Origin: Thermoplasmata archaeon
GTDB taxonomy: Archaea; Thermoplasmatota; Thermoplasmata; Sysuiplasmatales; Sysuiplasmataceae
Direction of reading: 5' to 3'
DNA: 64,000 nt
NCBI GenBank assembly: GCA_021806165.1
Contig: JAJZXY010000011.1
Location: forward strand, 1 to 64,000
Part shown: piece by piece, positions 32,769 to 40,073 of the stretch
Layout: each line of letters opens with the position of its first letter
Position numbering within the stretch: the stretch's first letter is position 1
Notes under the pieces: generated by a model
The model's database searches: none
What the model was told of the DNA's origin: nothing
The model's input: only the letters and a program-made list of their open reading frames with translations
Program-made: the position numbers and the translations under genes

Positions 32769-33426
32769 TGATCTCCCTCCTGATCCCAAGTATCATGGCC
32801 GCGAGGACGGTGCTGTTAGGGAAGAGCGCCTCCATCCCCCCCGAATTCATTGACGAGTCCTTTGCACCCATTATGCCTGATGCATATGCAAGCGAACATG
32901 CGATGTCAAGCGGGTAGAACGAGTCGGAACCGTATCCTGCGGCGTCAAGGGCGCTCTTCGCCTCGCGCAGCAGCGCCTGCCTGGAGTCCCAGGTGCCATC
33001 AACATTTCCCCTCACAGCGGCCGAGAGAGCCCCCTTGCCAGTCCCGGGGTTGAAGACCCATCTCGTGCACAGTCCGTATATGTCCGGGTTGAGAAAATGG
33101 ATGGCCTCGAACGCCACATCCTCCAGCACCGCGGCGGGAGCGCCGGACAGGGAGGTGAAGCGCCTTATGGCGATCGCCGGCTCCATCCTGGAAACCCTGA
33201 GTGATTTTATCGCAGCAGCAATGTCGCCGCCGCCGTTTGCCGCCATGACGGCGGCGTGATGCCTCCTCGATGAAAGAAAGATGCCGAAGAATTCCCTGAA
33301 ATCGCCCTCACCTAGCTCCTCCCTGTCCTTGACAAGGGAGAGCAGCTTCGCTGACTTGGAACCAAGGGCCGCTTCAAATGCAGCCCTTTCCGCTTCCGTG
33401 AGGGAGCCTACGGTAGCCTCGGCCAT
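32755..33426 (-). CDS. Hyp: conserved sHdr-cluster protein of unknown function
   Basis: About 223 aa from ATG 33426, 19 bases after the sHdrA stop; an in-frame ATG at 33486 overlaps sHdrA by 41 bp. The protein is mostly helical and soluble, with one cysteine in IYGLCTRWVFN and one in DIACSLAYASG. No enzymatic motif is visible. A similar hypothetical gene sits between hdrA and hdrC in bacterial sHdr clusters, and the same position here supports it as the sHdr Hyp protein. Confidence 0.75.
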   Translation of the reverse strand: MAEATVGSLTEAERAAFEAALGSKSAKLLSLVKDREELGEGDFREFFGIFLSSRRHHAAVMAANGGGDIAAAIKSLRVSRMEPAIAIRRFTSLSGAPAAVLEDVAFEAIHFLNPDIYGLCTRWVFNPGTGKGALSAAVRGNVDGTWDSRQALLREAKSALDAAGYGSDSFYPLDIACSLAYASGIMGAKDSSMNSGGMEALFPNSTVLAAMILGIRREIIAHT

Positions 33427-33445
33427 TGAAACAAGCGCCCCCTTC

Positions 33446-34513
33446 TCAAGCTCTGGCCTGTACCTTGATACTTCTCTTCCTGACATAGTTGAGTGCCTTG
33501 ATGGCCGCGGCAGAACCCTCTGTTATGGAATCGGGTATGGCCTTTGGCCCGGTTGCCGTGCCGCATACAAAGACGCCCGGGACGGCGGTGCTCACGGGCA
33601 TCGAGTCAGACTCAAGGGGCTTGACAAAACCATGCTCCTCCAGCTCAAGCCCGAGCATGGCAGCAGTTTCGCGCGTCCCTTCGCTTGCCTCCATTCCGGT
33701 TGCAAGGACAACCATGTCCAGCGGGACCTCGCTCGGCCTCTGCAGTATGGTGTCCTCAGCCATGGCAATTAGCCTGCCGTCCTCTCCACGGTTGATTGAA
33801 CCTATTCTCCCTCTGATGTACTTGACGCCGAATTCCTCCATCGACTTCCAGTAGAGCTTGTCCTCCCAGAAGCCGTATGTTCTGATGTCCATGTAGTAGA
33901 CGTAGGTGTCTATTGCCGGGTTTATGCGCCTGACCTCCATCGCCTGTTTGATGGACACAGCACATCCGAGCCTGCAGCAGTAGAACTTGCCGACCTGCCT
34001 GTCCCTCGAGCCGACGCAGAGGAGCCAGGCCACCCTCCTGGGCACCTGTCCGTTTGACGGCCTGACGATATTGCCGTCGCTCAGCATCTTCTCAAAATCC
34101 TTGAAATCAATAACATCGGGGTAGACGCCATATGCATACTCGTACTTCTTGTGCGGATCCCAGTGGGCAAATCCTGTCGCGACCACCACAGCATCCACCT
34201 TCTCCTCCACCTTCTTTCCTCCTCCGGAGATTGTAACTGTGAAGCCGTTCCTTCCACTGTTCACCGACTCGACCTTTGCGCCCGTCATGCATCTGGCCCC
34301 CGACTGCTGCACGCTGTCGATCAGAGGGTCAAGCACCTCCTCCACCGGTTTCAGGTCGGGGGCAAGGAGACTGTAGTGCAGCCTCTTGGGAGTCCCGCCC
34401 AGGAATCCCTCCTGTTCGACCAGTATGGCCTCTCCGCCCGCGTCCGTTATGTCCTGTGCCGCGCTCAGTCCCGCAGGTCCGCCGCCTATTATCAGTATCT
34501 TTGGGGAAGCCAA
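33446..34513 (-). CDS. sHdrA: FAD-binding subunit
   Basis: 355 aa from TTG 34513, preceded by GAGGAGGAAG, a strong SD. The FAD motif ILIIGGGPAGLSAA starts at residue 5. The cysteine set LLCVGSRDR...FYCCRLGCAVS marks an HdrA-type Fe-S site, and CGTATGPKAIPDSITEGSAAA is the conserved C-terminal FAD loop. The protein is much shorter than methanogen HdrA (about 650 aa) and lacks the ferredoxin and thioredoxin-reductase extensions, as expected for sHdrA of sulfur oxidisers. It would pass electrons from the sulfur site to an acceptor, possibly NAD+ or quinone. Confidence 0.92.
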   Translation of the reverse strand: MASPKILIIGGGPAGLSAAQDITDAGGEAILVEQEGFLGGTPKRLHYSLLAPDLKPVEEVLDPLIDSVQQSGARCMTGAKVESVNSGRNGFTVTISGGGKKVEEKVDAVVVATGFAHWDPHKKYEYAYGVYPDVIDFKDFEKMLSDGNIVRPSNGQVPRRVAWLLCVGSRDRQVGKFYCCRLGCAVSIKQAMEVRRINPAIDTYVYYMDIRTYGFWEDKLYWKSMEEFGVKYIRGRIGSINRGEDGRLIAMAEDTILQRPSEVPLDMVVLATGMEASEGTRETAAMLGLELEEHGFVKPLESDSMPVSTAVPGVFVCGTATGPKAIPDSITEGSAAAIKALNYVRKRSIKVQARA

Positions 34514-34526
34514 ATCATCTTCCTCC

Positions 34527-35774
34527 TCAGTTGTCCATTATCACATGGCCCTTGTTAACTGCAAAGTACTTCTCCATCTCGTCATGGGGCTTGTAGAGCA
34601 TGTCAGGCTCCCTCCCCCTCTGCAGCTCCTCTATGTAGCTGTTGAAATCCTTCTTGTAATAGGCAACGTCAAAACCCATCTTCTCAAGCAGACTGTCAGT
34701 CGGGGAGCTGTGCCAGTGTATCTGCACTATCTTGTACGGGTGCGCACCCGCAGCCAGGGCTGCAAGCTGCACGTCCGCGAGCACAGGAAGCATGTAATCC
34801 ATGCCATGGCTCTTCCCAATCCACTGGCTCTTGTCGAGCGTTGTGACGCACCCCGTGTCGGTGGTTATGGCAACATCTGCGTGCGCCTCCTCGACCATGG
34901 GCTTGATCTTCCTGAGTGTTGCAAATGACCTGCTGAACTCCCTCTCGGTCAGTATGTGCCTGAAGCCGAAGCCGCAGCAGTCGTACCATGTGCTGTAGTC
35001 GGCCACCTTTGCCCCGAGTGCCTGGATGAGTGCGGTGGGCGGAGCTGGGCGCTGGCCCCCGTTTGTGTCCTTCTCGTATATGGCGTCCTCAGGCACCATC
35101 TTGTAGTAATGGCAGGGCTCATGCACTGCGGCAGTGATGCCGTCGAGCTTCATCTTCACCATGCCGGCCATATCGTTCCTTTTCACATGCACCCATTCGC
35201 TGTAATGCACAATCTCTTCGGGGATGGCCAGTTCCTTCCCCATATGGTGCATTATGTCCCTGACCTTCTCCCTGACCTCCCTGTTCTCTATGAGAAGTTT
35301 CCTCATCTCCTTGTAGTCGCCGTAGCTCGTACCGCAGTGGATCAGCGGGAAGGTACCTGTCTCATATGCCCTGTGCCAGTTCCTGACAGCGACCGCCGCC
35401 AGAGCCACCGGGTTGGATGTTCCTGACCCGTGGTAGTTCCAGGCGGTGCAGGAAGTCTGATGCGGCTCGTTGAGATAATGGGTCTTGAACTGGTTCATGA
35501 ACCAGAGAAGCGATGCGGGGTAGCCCGGTATGTTGCCGCACTGTCCGCATGACTTGTGATGCCAGAGGTAGTCAGTGGGTATTCTCTTCTTCCAGCCGAA
35601 GAGCGTCTCGACCTCAACAGGCCTGTTCTTCTTCTCTATCGGAATCACCACAAGCTCGCCCTTGTCGTGCAGTCTCCACATCTCCTCCCTGACGTCATGG
35701 ACCTTCTTGTCCGAGAAGGTCCTTGCCTGCGCCCTCTGATTTATTACATCCCTGATCTGGTCAGCATTCAGCAT
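34527..35774 (-). CDS. sHdrB2: second heterodisulfide reductase B-like subunit
   Basis: About 415 aa from ATG 35774, two bases after the sHdrC2 stop; TTG 35780 overlaps it. It is longer than sHdrB1, as in known sHdr clusters. Cysteines for CCG-type clusters occur in HKSCGQCGNIPG, TSCTAWNYHG, HEPCHYYK, WYDCCGFGF and TDTGCVTTLD. It would form the second catalytic or electron-transfer half of the heterohexameric sHdr complex. Confidence 0.88.
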   Translation of the reverse strand: MLNADQIRDVINQRAQARTFSDKKVHDVREEMWRLHDKGELVVIPIEKKNRPVEVETLFGWKKRIPTDYLWHHKSCGQCGNIPGYPASLLWFMNQFKTHYLNEPHQTSCTAWNYHGSGTSNPVALAAVAVRNWHRAYETGTFPLIHCGTSYGDYKEMRKLLIENREVREKVRDIMHHMGKELAIPEEIVHYSEWVHVKRNDMAGMVKMKLDGITAAVHEPCHYYKMVPEDAIYEKDTNGGQRPAPPTALIQALGAKVADYSTWYDCCGFGFRHILTEREFSRSFATLRKIKPMVEEAHADVAITTDTGCVTTLDKSQWIGKSHGMDYMLPVLADVQLAALAAGAHPYKIVQIHWHSSPTDSLLEKMGFDVAYYKKDFNSYIEELQRGREPDMLYKPHDEMEKYFAVNKGHVIMDN

Positions 35775-35776
35775 AT

Positions 35777-36550
35777 TCAAGCCTCACCCACACCGTATTT
35801 CGCCTTCATCTCCTCGAATTCATCCTTCCACTCATCGACAATATCCTCGATCATTTCCACAAGGTCCGGGTCGATGGATTTAAGCATGTCAACGACCCCT
35901 GACTCAGTGTATATCTGGAAGAGTTCCAGCGAGGTCTGCATTGACACCTCCCACGATGAATCTGTAACCTGCAGCACGTCTATCGGTATGGCCTTCCTCA
36001 GCGTTTTGATGTCTGTCTGTTTGGCAACTGCAAAAGGTCCCCAGTCTGCAAAAAAGTCAGGCTGGATCATGTCAGGCGAAACCTGCGTCCCATTTGTCAT
36101 GACCGCAAGAAGTATCCTGCTGTATGGCTTGAGGACCTCCTTCGCGCTGTCGAGCCCGTTCCTGACCGCAAGCTCCCTCATCACGCTGATTATGCCAGCA
36201 ATATCATTCCCGAACCTGCACCTCATGTTGCAGGTGTAGCACTGGCAGCACGCCCATATCTTCTCCTGCATCGCGTCAAGCAGGACAAGCGGGTCGTCCT
36301 GGTACGCTATCTGGAGCATCTCCCTGGGGCTGAAGTTGTAGAAACGGGCCGCAGGGCAGCCCGTTGTGCACTCGCCGCAGTTGATGCATCCGAGCACATA
36401 CTCCTTGTACCTGAAGTCAGACTTAAATTCACTGAAAATCTTTGCAGCGAGCTCCTCGGTCTTTTCATCCCTCGGTCTTGCTCCGCCGATTACCATCGAT
36501 GGTTCTGTGCCCTTGGGCCCTCTTCTGGGCAGATTTTGTAGCACTGTCAT
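35777..36550 (-). CDS. sHdrC2: iron-sulfur subunit, first gene of the sHdr operon
   Basis: 257 aa from ATG 36550; GTG 36556 is two codons upstream. Two cluster motifs are present: CINCGECTTGCP and CCQCYTCNMRC. This C-type subunit pairs with sHdrB2. The gene opens a run of 14 closely spaced or overlapping minus-strand genes down to 26947. Here C2-B2 precede A-Hyp-C1-B1, the reverse block order from the usual bacterial C1-B1-A-Hyp-C2-B2. Confidence 0.88.
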   Translation of the reverse strand: MTVLQNLPRRGPKGTEPSMVIGGARPRDEKTEELAAKIFSEFKSDFRYKEYVLGCINCGECTTGCPAARFYNFSPREMLQIAYQDDPLVLLDAMQEKIWACCQCYTCNMRCRFGNDIAGIISVMRELAVRNGLDSAKEVLKPYSRILLAVMTNGTQVSPDMIQPDFFADWGPFAVAKQTDIKTLRKAIPIDVLQVTDSSWEVSMQTSLELFQIYTESGVVDMLKSIDPDLVEMIEDIVDEWKDEFEEMKAKYGVGEA

Positions 36551-36589
36551 AGCCACTGCTCACCGTGCATACCAGACATTCGTTCGGGG

Positions 36590-36613
36590 AATTCAGCCCG
36601 TGCGGACTGAATT
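36590..36613. promoter_or_regulatory. 24-bp palindrome in the sHdr operon leader
   Basis: AATTCAGCCCG-TG-CGGACTGAATT is an inverted repeat with 11-bp arms and one mismatch (a wobble pair in RNA). It lies between the TATA box at 36641-36649 and the sHdrC2 start, about 10-30 bases into the expected transcript. It could be the operator of a dimeric repressor, as for ArsR-type regulators of bacterial shdr genes, or an mRNA stem. No such regulator gene lies in the window. Confidence 0.5.
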
Positions 36614-36640
36614 GATTGCCGTACAATAAGGTGGCCTTCC

Positions 36641-36649
36641 TATAATATA
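36641..36649 (-). promoter_or_regulatory. TATA box of the sHdr operon
   Basis: On the minus strand the sequence reads AAGTATATTATAGG. Transcription would start near 36620, giving a leader of about 70 bases that includes the palindrome. The shared TGGAAATAATAA motif lies directly upstream. Confidence 0.6.
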
Positions 36650-36652
36650 CTT

Positions 36653-36664
36653 TGGAAATAATAA
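36653..36664 (+). promoter_or_regulatory. Shared sulfur-locus motif, copy A
   Basis: TGGAAATAATAA on the plus strand, within a 16-bp stretch identical to the aprM start region. Relative to sHdr it lies just upstream of the TATA box, where an activator would bind. Read on the plus strand it also follows a TATA-like CTATAATATAC and ends in an ATG, as at aprM. Confidence 0.5.
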
Positions 36665-36680
36665 TGATCGCAATTCAGGG

Positions 36681-36713
36681 AGCATGCCGGGACCAGTTCA
36701 GGCGAGGCATGCT
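36681..36713 (-). repeat. Inverted repeat at the 3' end of the tnpB-like gene
   Basis: AGCATGCC (681-688) and GGCATGCT (706-713) are 8-bp arms around a 17-nt loop, overlapping the TAG stop of the tnpB-like gene. It may be a transcription terminator, or a remnant of the right-end hairpin and guide-RNA region of an IS200/IS605-type element. Confidence 0.45.
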
Positions 36714-37944
36714 ACGATGGGCGCGCACCCCTGTCGTGCATTATTTCGGTTCTGCCTGCCGGAACTGAGCCTGCAAGCTTCGAGGCATCGACTTTGAGGA
36801 CCGGGGGCCGTCGCCCCCCTTCCTCCACCATCGCTTCACCTGCCCCGCCTTTCACCACTAGGTGCGGCAGTGACTGTGCGAACCTCACCCAGCCACTCTC
36901 CGAGAGCTGCAACGCCCTCAGGAACGAGTTTTCAATCCTGGAACCGCAGCGCTGGCAGACTGCGTTCGACTGGCCGCCGTCCCTTTGTCTTGGGAGTCTC
37001 TCCCCGCATGCGGGACATGCGATATCCCTGTCCAGCTGAGAACGCCTGAGGCGGAGAACGACGATTCCGTTCCACCTTGCCTTATACTCTATCTGCCTCC
37101 TCACTTCACCGAACTGCCACGCATTGGTCCACTTGTTCATGTAACCGGAGCGCTTTGCGCCGCTCCCCTGCGATTCGGCAAAAACAATGACCTGTCCTTC
37201 CCTTTTCGCATTTTCAATGACATTCCTGCTCACGGAGTGCAGGAGGGTTGCCGTCCTGTTTACCCTCCTGCGCGTATACTTTTCCGTGATCTTCCTCCTT
37301 ATCCTCTCATCCCTTCGCCTGAATGATGATATGATCTCCGAACTAGTCTTTCTGATTCGCAGAGCCTTGCTCAGGTCGTAATGCACCATCCCCTGCTTCG
37401 CCGCAACGAGAAGCCCCTTTGGGTTGCCGTCGACCCCTGCCGCGCCCCTGAAGGGTGCAGCGTCAACAACGTTCTTGGTGATGCAGAGTGAGAGAGAGTC
37501 TCCTGAAAGGCTGAACGAATTGACCTTTACGCCCTCCTTCCATATCTGCTCCAGCGTGTGCCTGTTCAGCTCAATCTCCTCATACACCCTGTTGTCGATG
37601 GGGATGCGCAGCTTCCCGTCATCCGTGATGAGGAAACCGTAGCATGAAACAAGGTTGGGTGATGCCATGTACGGATTCTTCGTCGGCACTCCGCGGCTTA
37701 TGGACTTCTTCCTTGATGCAAGAATTCCGGCGGCCTTTGATATGGCGCAGAGGCGGTAGTATGAAGGGACCTGGTATTTCCTGAGCTCCCCGTAGGTTAG
37801 TTTGGACAGTCTCCTGAGGGTGGAGCAGTCATTCAGAATGCCTGCCTGTATGCAGTCGTTCACCATGGAATTGAAGTCCACCATCAGCGCCCTTATCCTC
37901 CGTGAGGGGGCGTAACGCTGTCTGACGCATTTTCTGGCTAGCAT
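36712..37944 (-). CDS. TnpB/OrfB-family protein, RuvC site possibly altered
   Basis: 410 aa. The RuvC domain has Asp172 in GVDGNPKGLLVA and Glu257 in VIVFAESQG. A zinc ribbon follows with Cys311, 314, 331 and 334 (CPACG, CQRCG). Where the third acid is expected (DRDxNAAxNI-like) the protein reads CGSRIENSFLRALQL, so the Asp is replaced by Glu or lost. About 65 extra residues follow. TnpB proteins are RNA-guided nucleases of IS200/IS605 elements; no TnpA is present. It may be a solitary, inactive or domesticated copy. It stands between the sHdr and apr operons. Confidence 0.8.
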   Translation of the reverse strand: MLARKCVRQRYAPSRRIRALMVDFNSMVNDCIQAGILNDCSTLRRLSKLTYGELRKYQVPSYYRLCAISKAAGILASRKKSISRGVPTKNPYMASPNLVSCYGFLITDDGKLRIPIDNRVYEEIELNRHTLEQIWKEGVKVNSFSLSGDSLSLCITKNVVDAAPFRGAAGVDGNPKGLLVAAKQGMVHYDLSKALRIRKTSSEIISSFRRRDERIRRKITEKYTRRRVNRTATLLHSVSRNVIENAKREGQVIVFAESQGSGAKRSGYMNKWTNAWQFGEVRRQIEYKARWNGIVVLRLRRSQLDRDIACPACGERLPRQRDGGQSNAVCQRCGSRIENSFLRALQLSESGWVRFAQSLPHLVVKGGAGEAMVEEGGRRPPVLKVDASKLAGSVPAGRTEIMHDRGARPS

Positions 37945-38052
37945 CCGCGTTCCGTGACTCGTATGGTCTGCGCCGTTATTAATTCATCCCCGTCCCCGGG
38001 TGTCAAAATCTATAATACGGGCAGGCTTTTCACGGGAATATCCGGTGCTTGA

Positions 38053-38796
38053 ATGAGGATTGCGCTAATATCAGACATCCATGGCAACTTTGTCTCCCTT
38101 GAGGCGGTGCTCCGTGACATCGGCGGGAAGCGGGTAGACAGCATCATCTGCCTCGGCGATGTCATTGCAACAGGGCCCAGGCCAGTCGAGTGCCTCGAAC
38201 GGGTGAGGGATCTCAAGTGCCCTGTCATCATGGGCAACACCGACGAGCGGTTCCTGACAGGCGGGAAGGCGAGGGGGAAGGCGGGCGGGAAGGAGGTGCA
38301 CATGCTCGAGGACATGGACAGGTGGACCGCATCGCAGCTGTCTGGCGAGCACCTTTCATTCATTCGCACCTTCGAGGCCACATGTGATATAGAAATCAGC
38401 CCGGGAGTGGGTATGCTCTGCTACCACGGCTCTCCCAGGTCAAACACGGAGATGGTCAGCTCATCTGCAGATGACTCCAAGCTGCGCACCATATTTGCAG
38501 ACCATGGCGGCAGGCGCCTCTATGCTGGGGGGCACACCCATGCACAGTTGTTCAGGAAATTCGGCACATCCACCATTTTCAACCCAGGAAGCGTCGGCCT
38601 GCCGTTCGAGAATCTGCCTGACGGAACAGCTGTCAACGTTCCCAGGGGGGAATATGCAGTGCTCGAGTCGGAAGGTCCGCACCTTTCCATTGAGTTCTGC
38701 CATGTCCCCGTGGATGTGCGCAGGGTGGTGGAGGATGCGCTGTCAAGCGGCCTGCCCCATGCAGAGGTGTGGGCAGGGGACTGGCAGACAGGCTGA
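38053..38796 (+). CDS. Calcineurin-like metallophosphoesterase (YfcE/MJ0936-like)
   Basis: 247 aa. The metal-binding motifs are in order: SDIHGNF (DxH), CLGDVIATG (GDx), MGNTDER (GN), CYHGSPR and GGHTHAQL (GHTH). The family contains phosphodiesterases with broad or unknown substrates. CTATAATAC about 38 bases upstream is the likely TATA box. It diverges from the tnpB-like gene and lies between the two halves of the sulfur island without an evident link to sulfur. Confidence 0.85.
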   Translation: MRIALISDIHGNFVSLEAVLRDIGGKRVDSIICLGDVIATGPRPVECLERVRDLKCPVIMGNTDERFLTGGKARGKAGGKEVHMLEDMDRWTASQLSGEHLSFIRTFEATCDIEISPGVGMLCYHGSPRSNTEMVSSSADDSKLRTIFADHGGRRLYAGGHTHAQLFRKFGTSTIFNPGSVGLPFENLPDGTAVNVPRGEYAVLESEGPHLSIEFCHVPVDVRRVVEDALSSGLPHAEVWAGDWQTG

Positions 38797-38842
38797 GCAG
38801 GCGCACAAAAAATTATAACCGCATATTGCATAAACCTGAATT

Positions 38843-38854
38843 TGGAAATAATAA
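38843..38854 (+). promoter_or_regulatory. Shared sulfur-locus motif, copy B, at the aprM start
   Basis: TGGAAATAATAA runs into the ATG of aprM (38854-38856). With GCATAAAC centred near 38831 as TATA box the transcript would be leaderless, and the motif would fill the space between TATA box and start, as at the DsrE2-like gene. A regulator here would block or aid initiation. Confidence 0.5.
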
Positions 38855-39606
38855 TGTGGTCAGTTAATCCGTTCACGAACCTGACTGTATTTCTCTCGCC
38901 GCTCGTGATGCAGATTTACATAGTCCTGATGATCCTTGCAGTGGCTATCGGGACAATCTATGACCTGCTGCATGGCAGCAAGACCAAGTTCTTCACGAGA
39001 CAACGCAGGAAATCCAGGGCTTATGCAAAACGCGAAATCAGCGGCGGGGAGGCTGCTGGGATTGCGGCAAAGACGCTGGTGACCAATGTTGCCACATCCG
39101 GGGAGTTCCACAGCAGGGAGAGACGCATTTCCCATCTGCTGATGCTCTACGGCTTCGTCATATACCTGCTGACGACCATAGCCATGATATTCCTCTATGT
39201 CAGGGGGAGCACACCTCTCGCCGTGCCTGTCCTCTGGAACTTGGGTGCGCTCATGCTCCTTGCGGGAGGCTACTGGTTCTTCTTCTTCCTGAGGGTCAAT
39301 GTTTCGCACGACGGGCATTCGAGGTTCAGTCTCGTAAGGGCGGACCTTTTTGTCTTCTCCCTCCTGGCGAGCGTCACATTTGCACTGATTATGGAGGCTG
39401 TGGAGACCGCCCAGAGCACCGCCGCCACGGCTGTCCTCTTCTCCTTCTACATATTCTTCACAACCATCCTGTTCGTTTCGGTCCCGTGGTCCAAGTTCTC
39501 CCACATGTTTTACAAACCGGGTGTCGCGATACAGAAGAAGATTGAGGAGGCAAGCGGCTCATCAGACCTCCCGTCTCCTGCAGACGGCCCCCATGGCGGT
39601 GCGTGA
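38854..39606 (+). CDS. aprM: AprM-like membrane anchor of APS reductase
   Basis: 250 aa with five to six membrane helices (about residues 15-36, 95-115, 122-143, 160-182, 192-215). Its general pattern, LLMLYGFVIYLLTTIAMIF with histidines in SHLLMLYGF-like and HDGHSRFS segments and VPWSKFSHMFYKPG near the end, resembles the cytochrome b-type NarI/DsrM/QmoC superfamily. Directly preceding aprB and aprA it fits AprM, which in sulfur oxidisers moves electrons from APS reductase to quinone. Function is inferred from context. TTG 38842 is an alternative start. Confidence 0.78.
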   Translation: MWSVNPFTNLTVFLSPLVMQIYIVLMILAVAIGTIYDLLHGSKTKFFTRQRRKSRAYAKREISGGEAAGIAAKTLVTNVATSGEFHSRERRISHLLMLYGFVIYLLTTIAMIFLYVRGSTPLAVPVLWNLGALMLLAGGYWFFFFLRVNVSHDGHSRFSLVRADLFVFSLLASVTFALIMEAVETAQSTAATAVLFSFYIFFTTILFVSVPWSKFSHMFYKPGVAIQKKIEEASGSSDLPSPADGPHGGA

Positions 39607-39611
39607 TAAAG

Positions 39612-40061
39612 ATGCCTACATTCGTCTACATGACAAAATGCGATGGCTGCGGCAAGTGCGTCGACATATGCCCCTCAGACATAATGCACATAGACCCCGT
39701 ATACAGGAGGGCGCTGAATATAGAGCCCAACTTCTGCTGGGAGTGCTATTCGTGCGTCAAGGAATGCCCGCAGAATGCCATTGATGTGCGCGGATATGCC
39801 GATTTTGCTCCACTGGGGCACAGCGTAAGGGTGCTCAGGGAGCCTGAGAAGGGGATGATCTCCTGGAAGATAAGATACAGGGACGGCAGACTGAAGGAGT
39901 TCAGATTCCCCATCAGGACAACAAGCTGGGGAAGCATCAAGCCGCCCTCACAGTATGAGCTGCCCGACACGGACAGCATTTCATCACAGCTGCTTGCGCA
40001 TGAACCGGATGCACTCAAGATTGACAAGCTGCCCGACCTTCCCAAAAGGAAGAAGGCCTGA
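39612..40061 (+). CDS. aprB: Adenylylsulfate reductase beta subunit
   Basis: 149 aa from ATG 39612; GTG 39603, overlapping the aprM stop, is the other choice. Two [4Fe-4S] motifs are visible, CDGCGKCVDICP and CWECYSCVKECP, followed by the long C-terminal tail (VRVLREPEKGMISWKIRYRDG) that clasps AprA. It passes electrons between the AprA flavin and the membrane. Length matches the family. Confidence 0.94.
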   Translation: MPTFVYMTKCDGCGKCVDICPSDIMHIDPVYRRALNIEPNFCWECYSCVKECPQNAIDVRGYADFAPLGHSVRVLREPEKGMISWKIRYRDGRLKEFRFPIRTTSWGSIKPPSQYELPDTDSISSQLLAHEPDALKIDKLPDLPKRKKA

Positions 40062-40073
40062 GGAGGTGTTGTT

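Noticed and set aside
31166-36550. Methanogen-type heterodisulfide reductase
   Set aside because: HdrA is short and lacks ferredoxin domains; two B and two C subunits, the Hyp gene, LbpA, lipoate ligase, TusA and DsrE fit the sulfur-oxidation sHdr system instead, and no methanogenesis genes are present.
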